Shown: positions 16,138 to 23,712 of the stretch, in pieces
Position numbering within the stretch: position 1 is the stretch's first letter
How the letters are laid out: each line of letters starts with the position of its first letter
Source of the DNA: Ruminococcus sp.
GTDB lineage: Bacteria; Bacillota; Clostridia; Oscillospirales; Ruminococcaceae
Assembly (NCBI GenBank): GCA_015066845.1
Contig: SVNO01000011.1
Location: forward strand, 1-40,374
DNA length: 40,374 nucleotides
Direction of reading: 5' to 3'
Program-made: the position numbers and the translations under genes
Notes under the pieces: generated by a model
The model's input: only the letters and a program-made list of their open reading frames with translations
Told to the model about the DNA's origin: nothing
Database searches by the model: none

Positions 16138-17340
16138 ATGAGCCTCAACAACACCCCCTCCTCCGAGCGCATTCACATTGCCTTTTTCGGCAGGCGCAAC
16201 GCCGGAAAATCGAGCGTTGTGAACGCCGTCACCGGACAGAACCTCGCCGTCGTTTCCGATGTCAAGGGAACGACCACAGACCCTGTGTACAAAGCAATGG
16301 AGCTTTTGCCGCTGGGCGCGGTGATGATTGTCGATACTGCCGGCATTGACGATGAGGGCGACCTCGGCGCAATGCGTGTGGAGAAAACCCTTGCCGTCCT
16401 CGCGAAAACAGATATTGCAGTGCTTGTCGTGGACGGTACTGTCGGAAAAACCGCGGAGGATGAAGCACTCATCTCCGAATTCCAGAAGCGGAAGATTCCC
16501 TATATTACGGCATATAACAAAGCAGACCTCTTTGATGCAGGCACACTTTCCTCCATTCATGAGATCCATGTGAGCGCGAAAACAGGGGAAGGCATCCATG
16601 CCCTCAAGGAGCTGATCGCAAAGCAGGTGCGCCCCGATGCACCGACAAAACCCCTGATTTCCGACCTGATTTCTGCCGGCGATGTGATTGTGCTGGTGAT
16701 TCCCATTGATGAGTCAGCCCCAAAAGGCAGGTTGATTCTCCCCCAGCAGCAGGTCATTCGCGCGGCACTCGAATGCGGTGCAATGCCGGTTTGCTGCCGT
16801 GATACGGAGGTTGCGCAGACCTTGCAGAAACTCGCGCAGCCGCCGAAAATGGTCATTACTGACAGTCAGGCATTCGGACGGGTGTCAAAGCTTGTACCGG
16901 ACAGCATTCCGCTGACCTCGTTCTCCATCCTCTTTGCAAGGTACAAGGGGGATCTGGAAACGGTCGTGCGCGGTGCGGCGGCACTGGATTCCTTGAAAAA
17001 TGGAGATAAAATACTCATCTCTGAGGGCTGTACCCATCACAGGCAGTGCAATGACATCGGCACGGTCAAGCTGCCGCATTGGGTGCAGGCACATGCCGGA
17101 TGTGAGTTGAAATTCCACTGGACATCCGGCACGGAATTTCCGCGTGACCTGTCCGGATACGCGCTCGTTATCCACTGCGGCGCGTGTATGCTCCCCCCGA
17201 AGGAAGTGCAGTTCCGGCAGGCAATCGCCACGGAGCAGGGCGTTCCCATGACGAATTACGGCACGGCAATTGCACATTGCCACGGAATTTTACGCCGGAG
17301 TCTGGAGCTTTTTCCGGATTGTGCGAAATATTTTCAGTAA
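16138..17340 (+). CDS. hydF: [FeFe] hydrogenase H-cluster maturation GTPase HydF
   Basis: 400 residues. HydF is the scaffold that receives the di-iron subcluster and passes it to the hydrogenase. The N-terminal GTPase domain has the P-loop GRRNAGKS (18-25), DTAG and NKAD motifs. The C-terminal cluster-binding motif CxH...HCxxC is seen as CTHHRQC and, about 50 residues on, IHCGACM. AAAAGGAG lies eight bases before the ATG. It ends the hydG operon and is followed by a hairpin (17345-17370). Confidence 0.97.
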   Translation: MSLNNTPSSERIHIAFFGRRNAGKSSVVNAVTGQNLAVVSDVKGTTTDPVYKAMELLPLGAVMIVDTAGIDDEGDLGAMRVEKTLAVLAKTDIAVLVVDGTVGKTAEDEALISEFQKRKIPYITAYNKADLFDAGTLSSIHEIHVSAKTGEGIHALKELIAKQVRPDAPTKPLISDLISAGDVIVLVIPIDESAPKGRLILPQQQVIRAALECGAMPVCCRDTEVAQTLQKLAQPPKMVITDSQAFGRVSKLVPDSIPLTSFSILFARYKGDLETVVRGAAALDSLKNGDKILISEGCTHHRQCNDIGTVKLPHWVQAHAGCELKFHWTSGTEFPRDLSGYALVIHCGACMLPPKEVQFRQAIATEQGVPMTNYGTAIAHCHGILRRSLELFPDCAKYFQ

Positions 17341-17344
17341 AAAG

Positions 17345-17370
17345 CCGCCGCAGTGTGAAAACTGCGGCGG
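17345..17370 (+). terminator. Hairpin terminator after hydF (left copy of inverted pair)
   Basis: CCGCCGCAGT (17345-17354) and ACTGCGGCGG (17361-17370) form a ten-pair stem, followed by TAAACTTTTGG, a weak T-run. The 26-base unit is repeated in exact inverted orientation at 20401-20426, loop included. Confidence 0.75.
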
Positions 17371-17420
17371 TAAACTTTTGGCCAAGCATGTTGAAACAAC
17401 GCAAATTTTGGAGAAATCTA

Positions 17421-17449
17421 TTGCATTTTTTTGGAAAATGTGCTATACT
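17421..17449 (+). promoter_or_regulatory. Sigma-A promoter of the NB-ARC/TPR gene
   Basis: TTGCAT (17421-17426), 17-base spacer, TATACT (17444-17449); about 45 bases before the ATG. The gene therefore has its own promoter and need not be read with hydF. Confidence 0.8.
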
Positions 17450-17494
17450 GTAAATGAACACGTTTCCTATTACAATAAGAAAGGAGCATACCTT

Positions 17495-20377
17495 ATGGCA
17501 ATTCCTGAAATTCTGTTTCACTTGCTTTCCTCCTGCGTTGTTTCCAAAGTGAAATCAAAGCTTACAGGTGAGGATGAAGTTTTAAGCGGTTTTTCCGAAA
17601 CCGCCCTGAAAGAGGTGGTTGATGGCATCAAGAAAAAGGTAAATGCTGAGCCAACGCTTGAAAAACGACTTGCAACCACTCTCCAGCAGACATTTGACGA
17701 TGTGGACAATGACTTTGACGCGCAATTTTCGTGGGCATATCCTTATCTTGAAAACGCGGCTATCCACTCACCGGAGCAGCTTGCGGAAAAGCTGAAGGAA
17801 TGGAGAATGCACTGCCATCCTCTCACCAGAAAACCATCGGATTCTGACATTAAGGATTTTGCAGAGCAGTTCTATTCTGCGTTCTATGCGAAAATCAAAG
17901 AAGATGAGAAATTACAGCATTTTCTGACCGCGGAGAATACCTATTCCCTCGTAAAGGAGAAAAGTGCGGACATACAAAAAACTGTGGAGCGCGAGGGCGA
18001 GAAAACGAGAGAGCTGATCCGTGAACGATTCGGAGAACAGAAGCCCCCTGCTGCGCCAGCCATCACCCTTGTCACCGATTCCAAGCCCTCCCCTCCCTCC
18101 AGCATTTTCGAGGGACGTGATGACGATTTGAAACAAATCCGCGAAATGGCACAGGGCGAGAAAATCGTGCTGGTCAATGGCATGGGCGGCATCGGGAAAA
18201 CGGAAATCTGCCGTCATCTCTACGACTACTACCGGAACAATCCCGGCGCGGATGGGGTAACACATCTCGGCTGGCTGAACTATATGGACAGCCTTGAAGG
18301 CATGTTCCACCTCCAATTCAAAAACCTGCCCGCGGCGACTCCAAAGGAATACCTGAAGCATGTGGAGAGCTATGCAGACGAGCTGCGCGGCAGACTCCTG
18401 CTGTTCATTGACAATGCGAACACGATTTCCGATGATGACGCGAATTATCTGTGTCGCTTCGGCTGCCGGATGATTATGACATCCCGTAATGACGAGGTGG
18501 GGAGATTCAGAGTCCATTCCATTGACAAGCTTTCTGTCGAGGAATGTCTGGAGCTGTACAAGAAATACAGCGGTGACAGGAAACCGGAGCACGAAGAAGC
18601 CATCAAAGCCATTATCACCCTTGCCGACCGGCACACACAGACGCTCGTCCTGCTTGCAAAAACGCAGAAAACCACCGGTATTTCCGCGCAGGCACTTCTT
18701 GATGAGCTTAAAAGCACGGGCTTCAGCCTGCAAAACATCACGGAGAATATCAAGGCGGAGCATGGCGATACCACTGTAGAAGCGACATTCATCGAGCATC
18801 TGTCCATCATTTTCAATGTAGAAACGGTCGCACCGGACGAAGCGCAGCTTGCTGTGCTGCGTTGGTTCTCCCTGCTCGCGCCCAATCTGCCGCTTCAAAA
18901 GCAGACGGTGAAGCAGTGGTTTGGGCTGGACAATCTCAACGCCGTCAACGACCTCATTGCGCGCGGCTGGCTGAACATTGACGCGAATAACATGGTCAGC
19001 ATCCATCCTGTGATTTCCGATGTGGTGCGGCACAAGTATCACCCCGATTACAGATTTGCCAAAATCCTTGTTTTCACGCTCCGCAATGAATTGAAGAATT
19101 CCTATGAAAAAGGAGAGGGCATCGCGGTATGGAACGTGCTCACAGCCCACGCTGCTGCCCTTGCGCAGCGTCTAGAGGGAACGGAAAAAGCCGAGTTTGC
19201 GGCATTGCTGAACAATATTGGCAGTGTATATCGACGTATGGGCGACTATGACAGGGCATTGGAGTATCATCTGAAAGATCTGGCAATCACTGAAAAAGTC
19301 CTCGGCATGGAGCATCCCAATACAGCCACATCCTACAATAATATTGGTAGTGTATATGAGGATATGGGCGACTATGACAGGGCATTGGAGTATTATGAGA
19401 AAGCAGTGAAAACCCTTGAAAAAGTCCTCGGCACGGAGCATCCCGATACAGCCACATCCTACAATAATATTGGTCTTTTGTATACGCGGATGGGCGACTA
19501 TAACAGGGCATTGGAGTATCATGAGAAAGCAGTGAAAATCCGTGAAAAAGTCCTCGGCACGGAGCATCCCGATACAGCCGTGTCCTACAATAATATTGGT
19601 GGTGTATATAAGGACATGGGCGACTATGACAGGGCATTGGAGTATTATGAGAAAGCAGTAATAATCCGTGAAAAAGTCCTCGGCACGAAGCATCCCGATA
19701 CAGCCACATCCTACAATAATATTGGTGGTGTATATAAGGATATGGGCGACTATGACAGGGCATTGGAGTATTATGAGAAATCAGTAATAATCCGTGAAAA
19801 AGTCCTCGGCACGAAGCATCCCGATACTGCGACCACCTACAATAATATTGGTCTTTTGTATAGGCAGATCGGCGACTATGACAGGGCATTGGAGTATTAT
19901 CTGAAAGTTATGGCAATCTTTGAAAAAATCTTCGGCACGGAGCATCCCAGTACAGCCGTATCCTACAATAATATTGGTGGTGTATATAAGGATATGGGCG
20001 ACTATGACAGGGCTTTGGAGTATTATCTGAAAGATTTGGCAATCACTGAAAAAGTCCTTGGCACGGGGCATCCCGATACAGCCACAACCTACAATAATAT
20101 TGGTCTTTTGTATAAGCGAATGGGCGACTATGACAGGGCATTGGAGTATTATCTGAAAGCTTTGGCAATCTCTGAAAAAGGCCTCGGCACGGAGCATCTC
20201 AGTACAGCCGTGTCCTACAATAATATTGGTGTTTTCTATGCGAACAGAGGTGATTTCAGCAAGGCACTGGAGTATCTGGAAAAAGCACTGAAAATCTTCG
20301 AAGAAAAGCTCGGTACGGAACATCCTAATACCAAGCAAACGAAACAAGACGTTGATTATGTAAAGTCCAACCTGTAA
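17495..20377 (+). CDS. NB-ARC/STAND NTPase with TPR array (NLR-like)
   Basis: 960 residues from the ATG at 17495, chosen for AAAGGAG eight bases upstream; the open frame extends back into hydF but without support. Residues 1-180 are helical, charged and of no recognised domain, the likely effector end. The NTPase has EGRDDDL (206-212), Walker A GMGGIGKT (229-236), Walker B LLLFID (301-306), and MIMTSRN (327-332), the equivalent of the plant NLR RNBS-B motif. A winged-helix-like region with HPVISDVVRHKYHP resembles the MHD-proximal segment. Residues about 567-945 are nine kinesin-light-chain-like TPRs of 42 residues. Ligand sensing by TPR and nucleotide-driven oligomerisation are known for the class; a defence role here is inference. 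No membrane segment, unlike the protein at 1-2466. Confidence 0.93.
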   Translation: MAIPEILFHLLSSCVVSKVKSKLTGEDEVLSGFSETALKEVVDGIKKKVNAEPTLEKRLATTLQQTFDDVDNDFDAQFSWAYPYLENAAIHSPEQLAEKLKEWRMHCHPLTRKPSDSDIKDFAEQFYSAFYAKIKEDEKLQHFLTAENTYSLVKEKSADIQKTVEREGEKTRELIRERFGEQKPPAAPAITLVTDSKPSPPSSIFEGRDDDLKQIREMAQGEKIVLVNGMGGIGKTEICRHLYDYYRNNPGADGVTHLGWLNYMDSLEGMFHLQFKNLPAATPKEYLKHVESYADELRGRLLLFIDNANTISDDDANYLCRFGCRMIMTSRNDEVGRFRVHSIDKLSVEECLELYKKYSGDRKPEHEEAIKAIITLADRHTQTLVLLAKTQKTTGISAQALLDELKSTGFSLQNITENIKAEHGDTTVEATFIEHLSIIFNVETVAPDEAQLAVLRWFSLLAPNLPLQKQTVKQWFGLDNLNAVNDLIARGWLNIDANNMVSIHPVISDVVRHKYHPDYRFAKILVFTLRNELKNSYEKGEGIAVWNVLTAHAAALAQRLEGTEKAEFAALLNNIGSVYRRMGDYDRALEYHLKDLAITEKVLGMEHPNTATSYNNIGSVYEDMGDYDRALEYYEKAVKTLEKVLGTEHPDTATSYNNIGLLYTRMGDYNRALEYHEKAVKIREKVLGTEHPDTAVSYNNIGGVYKDMGDYDRALEYYEKAVIIREKVLGTKHPDTATSYNNIGGVYKDMGDYDRALEYYEKSVIIREKVLGTKHPDTATTYNNIGLLYRQIGDYDRALEYYLKVMAIFEKIFGTEHPSTAVSYNNIGGVYKDMGDYDRALEYYLKDLAITEKVLGTGHPDTATTYNNIGLLYKRMGDYDRALEYYLKALAISEKGLGTEHLSTAVSYNNIGVFYANRGDFSKALEYLEKALKIFEEKLGTEHPNTKQTKQDVDYVKSNL
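19207..20340 (+). repeat. In-frame 126-bp tandem TPR-coding repeats (nine units)
   Basis: Units begin YNNIGxVYxxMGDYDRALEY. Units 19583-19708 and 19709-19834 differ at about five of 126 bases. Likeness at silent sites points to recent duplication or gene conversion within the array. Antisense open frames here are repeat by-products. Confidence 0.9.
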
Positions 20378-20400
20378 CGAACAAGCATATCATAAGCAAA

Positions 20401-20426
20401 CCGCCGCAGTTTTCACACTGCGGCGG
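20401..20426. terminator. Hairpin between the NB-ARC/TPR gene and apgM (right copy of inverted pair)
   Basis: Exact reverse complement of 17345-17370, 26 of 26 bases. It serves the convergent ends of the genes at 20377 (+) and 20434 (-). T-runs on either side are weak (GGTTTGCTT on the minus strand). Confidence 0.8.
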
Positions 20427-20433
20427 TAGTTCA

Positions 20434-21639
20434 TTATTTCACAAAACGCTCCATAATCGTATAGCCCGGCTGAATGAACAGTCCGGTTTCCTTTGCGGTT
20501 CTCTCGCAGAAGCCCTCCACGCCGGCGCATTCCTTTGTGCTGTCGTAGATGAAGAACGGAATCGGGTCGTTGGTGTGCGTCATCAGGGACAGGGGGGTTG
20601 CATGGTCGGGAGTGACCAGTACCTTGAAATCGCCCTGACTTCTCAGGTAATCCGTCACAGGGCCGAGAATGGTCTTGTCAATGATGGAAATTGCCTTGAC
20701 CTTGTTGTCCATCTCGTTTCTGTGTCCGCACTCATCCGGTGCTTCTACATGGATGTAGACGAAATCCTGACCGTTCTTGAATTCCTCAATCGCAGCCTGT
20801 GCCTTGCCCTCGAAATTGGTATCGATGTAGCCGGTCACATTATCCACCTGCACGACATGCATACCGGCGAACTTGCCGATGCCCTTGAGCAGGTCAACTG
20901 CGGAAATCATGGATGCTTGCAGACCGTACTTCTCCTTGAAATCATCGAGCTGTGCACGGACACCCTCACCCCACAGCCAGATGCTGTTGGCAGGACGCTT
21001 GCCGTTCTTGATCCTCTCCAGATTCAGCGGATGGTCTTTGAGCAGGTCGTAGGACTTTTTCATCAGCGCGTAGAGCTTTTCTGCATTCGGATGTGTGGGG
21101 ATGTATTCCTTGATGGGCTTGCCGGTGATGTCGTGGGGCGGTGTGAGTGTGCCCACATCGGTTGTGCCGTTGTCCCAGATCAGGCAGTGACGGTAGCTGA
21201 CACCGTTATAGAATGTGAATTCCTCGTTGTTGAGCTTCTCAGCAAGGAAATTCACCAGAACTTCGGCATCCTCCGAGGAAATATCGTCTGCACAATAATC
21301 CACGATGGTCTTGTCCTCGTAGTTTGCCTCGTCCGTAAGCGTTACCAGATTGCAGCGCAGGGATACGTCCGTGGTTTTCATGTCAATCCCGATACTGCCA
21401 GCCTCCAGCGGAGATCTGCCGGTATAGTATTTCTTCGGGTCATAGCCGAGAATGGAGAGGTTTGCCACATCGCTGCCGGGCTTCATGCCGTCATCCACGC
21501 TCTTGACAAGACCAACGGTCGCAGTCTTTGCCAGACGGTCAATATTCGGTGTGTCCGCAGCCTCCAGCGGTGTCTTGCCGCCAAGCTCCGGTACGGGATA
21601 GTCTGCCATACCATCGAAAAGTACTACAAGATATTTCAT
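20434..21639 (-). CDS. ApgM-type cofactor-independent phosphoglycerate mutase or related homoserine kinase
   Basis: 401 residues of the alkaline-phosphatase superfamily. The N-terminal metal motif VVLFDGMADYP, the nucleophile serine in GSDVANLSILGYDP and the C-terminal metal-site histidines (HVEAPDECGHR, TPDHATP) are all present. Archaeal-type ApgM interconverts 2- and 3-phosphoglycerate; a close bacterial branch of about 400 residues with the same start is proposed to be a homoserine kinase of threonine synthesis. Sequence by eye does not separate them. AAAGGAG lies nine bases upstream. It follows the ACT and PFL genes on the same strand after 144 bases that hold two palindromes. Confidence 0.9.
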   Translation of the reverse strand: MKYLVVLFDGMADYPVPELGGKTPLEAADTPNIDRLAKTATVGLVKSVDDGMKPGSDVANLSILGYDPKKYYTGRSPLEAGSIGIDMKTTDVSLRCNLVTLTDEANYEDKTIVDYCADDISSEDAEVLVNFLAEKLNNEEFTFYNGVSYRHCLIWDNGTTDVGTLTPPHDITGKPIKEYIPTHPNAEKLYALMKKSYDLLKDHPLNLERIKNGKRPANSIWLWGEGVRAQLDDFKEKYGLQASMISAVDLLKGIGKFAGMHVVQVDNVTGYIDTNFEGKAQAAIEEFKNGQDFVYIHVEAPDECGHRNEMDNKVKAISIIDKTILGPVTDYLRSQGDFKVLVTPDHATPLSLMTHTNDPIPFFIYDSTKECAGVEGFCERTAKETGLFIQPGYTIMERFVK

Positions 21640-21726
21640 AACTCTTGACTCCTTTGTATAGAATTGAAATTATGTATTCCGTCCAACAGGAATGCTGCTT
21701 CTGTATTCTCTGCCAAGAATGGGATT

Positions 21727-21770
21727 CCAAAGGGATGACATCCCTTTGGCAGGGGGACAGCGTCCCCCTG
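21727..21770. repeat. Two adjacent perfect palindromes
   Basis: CCAAAGGGATG/CATCCCTTTGG (21727-21749) is followed at once by CAGGGGGAC/GTCCCCCTG (21750-21770). They lie between the PFL gene stop and the apgM-like start. Neither has a T-run; they resemble in style the palindromes of the dispersed repeats. Confidence 0.7.
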
Positions 21771-21783
21771 CTGGACAGAAAAC

Positions 21784-23142
21784 TTAGTTCTTAATGCTGT
21801 GCATGGGCGCAGGAATTCTGCCGCCGCGGGAAATGAACTTTGCCGGCGACTTGCGGTTAATGGGCATAATCGGGCCGCTGCCAAGCAGACCGCCAAATTC
21901 GAGCATTTCGCCCTCCTGCATTCCTACTGCCGGAATCAGGCGGACTGCGGTTGTCTTATTGTTGACCATGCCGATTGCCGCTTCATCGGCAATGATGGCA
22001 GAAATGGTTTCGGGGGTAATGTCACCGGGTACGACGATCATATCCAGACCTACAGAACATACTGCGGTCATTGCTTCGAGTTTTTCCAGAGAAAGTGTGC
22101 CTGCAACTGCCGCGTCAATCATGCCCTGATCCTCGGATACGGGGATGAATGCGCCGGACAGACCGCCGACATTGGAAGATGCCATCACGCCGCCCTTCTT
22201 GACAGCATCGTTAAGCAGTGCCAGACATGCGGTCGTACCGTGTGTACCGCACTGTTCCAGACCGATTCCCTCCAGAATATGGGCAACGGAGTCGCCCACT
22301 GCCGGTGTCGGGGCAAGGGACAAATCCACGATACCGAACGGAACGCCGAGCATCTGGGACGCTCTTGAACCAACAAGCTGTCCCATACGAGTGACCTTGA
22401 ATGCAGTTTTCTTGATGACATCCGCGATACCGTCAATGGACGCATCGGGATACTTTGCAATTGCTGCACGGACTACGCCGGGACCGGATACGCCGACATT
22501 GATAACGCAGTCAGGCTCTCCGGGGCCATGGAATGCGCCTGCCATGAAGGGGTTATCCTCCGGCGCATTGCAGAATACCACAAGCTTTGCAGGGCCGATG
22601 CACTGACGGTCTGCGGTGATTTTTGCAGATTCGAGAATCACTTCACCCATGATTTTAACTGCGTCCATGTTGATGCCGGACTTACTGGAGCCGACATTGA
22701 CGGAGGAGCAGATGTTGGTAGTTACGGACAGGGCTTCGGGGATGGAGCGAATCAGCGCAAGGTCGCCGGCACTGAAGCCTTTCTGCACGAGCGCAGAATA
22801 GCCGCCGATGAAGTTGACACCGCAGGTATCCGCTGCTCTCTGGAGTGCCAGTGCGAACTTGACAGGATTGTCGTTGGGACAAGCCGCTGCAAGCATGGCA
22901 ATGGGAGTCACGGAAATACGCTTGTTGACGATCGGAATGCCGTATTCTTTCTCAATCTGCTCGCCAACGCTGACAAGGTTTGCAGCCTTTGTGGTGATTT
23001 TGTTGTACACCTTTTCACAAGCCTTGTCAATATCGGGGTCGATGCAGTCGAGCAGGGAAATACCCATGGTAATAGTACGAATATCCAGACACTCATCCTG
23101 AATCATGCGGATGGTTTCCAGAATATCAAATGTATTCAGCAT
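21784..23142 (-). CDS. PFL family protein (DUF711/UPF0210)
   Basis: 452 residues, full length for the family. Start [27 protein letters not shown] and the central [12 protein letters not shown] and [18 protein letters not shown] blocks identify DUF711, a family with a distant structural link to pyruvate formate-lyase but no proven reaction. It lacks the glycyl-radical loop of true PFL as far as can be seen. GAGGTG precedes the ATG. It sits 13 bases below the ACT-domain gene; this ACT-DUF711 pair is found together in many Firmicutes, so the ACT protein is probably its regulator or partner (inference from gene order). Confidence 0.92.
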   Translation of the reverse strand: MLNTFDILETIRMIQDECLDIRTITMGISLLDCIDPDIDKACEKVYNKITTKAANLVSVGEQIEKEYGIPIVNKRISVTPIAMLAAACPNDNPVKFALALQRAADTCGVNFIGGYSALVQKGFSAGDLALIRSIPEALSVTTNICSSVNVGSSKSGINMDAVKIMGEVILESAKITADRQCIGPAKLVVFCNAPEDNPFMAGAFHGPGEPDCVINVGVSGPGVVRAAIAKYPDASIDGIADVIKKTAFKVTRMGQLVGSRASQMLGVPFGIVDLSLAPTPAVGDSVAHILEGIGLEQCGTHGTTACLALLNDAVKKGGVMASSNVGGLSGAFIPVSEDQGMIDAAVAGTLSLEKLEAMTAVCSVGLDMIVVPGDITPETISAIIADEAAIGMVNNKTTAVRLIPAVGMQEGEMLEFGGLLGSGPIMPINRKSPAKFISRGGRIPAPMHSIKN

Positions 23143-23155
23143 GATTTCACCTCAT

Positions 23156-23425
23156 TCAGATTTTGTGCATGGAATTGAAAATATCCTCGTGCATACAGTG
23201 AATTGCAAGTCCCTGTTCCTTGCCCAGTGCGGACATATCATCGGTCAGGGATGCAAAATTCTCACCCATGCCGGAAATATCAACCAGCATAATCATGGCG
23301 AACATATCCTGCAGAACACTCTGTGTTACCTCTACTACATTTGCACTGTGCTTTGCACAGATGCCGCTTACCTTATGAAGAATACCCACGGTATCCTTAC
23401 CAATGACTGTAATAACAGCTCGCAT
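23156..23425 (-). CDS. ACT-domain protein (UPF0237)
   Basis: 89 residues, a single ACT domain: MRAVITVIGKDTVGILHKVS start, then the second strand ANVVEVTQSVLQDMFAMIMLVDI. ACT domains bind amino acids or other small ligands. AGGAGG lies seven bases before the chosen ATG; the upstream in-frame extension contains that ribosome site. It is the first gene of ACT-PFL-(apgM), with an extended -10 (TGGTATAAT, 23523-23518 for the hexamer) upstream. Confidence 0.93.
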   Translation of the reverse strand: MRAVITVIGKDTVGILHKVSGICAKHSANVVEVTQSVLQDMFAMIMLVDISGMGENFASLTDDMSALGKEQGLAIHCMHEDIFNSMHKI

Positions 23426-23631
23426 ACGATAACCTCCTGAAATCTGCGGCAAAGCAGTCTTTGCCGATTATAAGTGAAGGCGATACGGCAGGGAAAAACT
23501 GCACATATCACCTTATCATTATACCATATTTCATAGGAAAAGAAAAGAGATTTTTTGAATTTCTCCTGAATTTTTTCATTTTTCCTAAATTCCGGACAGG
23601 ATGGATAAAAATACTGTAGGAAATTATACTG

Positions 23632-23705
23632 CGTGGGGAATTGGGGTGGGAGCTTCGCTCCCTTGCCCCGATTCGGTTTATGGAGGGCTTGCAGCCTCCT
23701 GCCAG
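23632..23705. repeat. Intergenic palindromic GC-rich segment
   Basis: GGGAGCTTCGCTCCC and GGAGGGCTTGCAGCCTCC lie between the GH3 stop and the ACT-gene promoter. The style resembles the core of the dispersed repeats (GGGGTGGG tract plus short palindromes), but the defining ends are not seen, so it may be a remnant or unrelated. Confidence 0.45.
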
Positions 23706-23712
23706 ATTGCAC

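Noticed and set aside
19207-20340. Regular repeats as a CRISPR array
   Set aside because: Unit of 126 bp is a multiple of three, fully coding, with no short repeat-spacer pattern.
19172-20347. Minus-strand repeat-rich open frames over the second TPR array
   Set aside because: Antisense shadows of the tandem repeat; open only because a 126-bp in-frame unit repeats.
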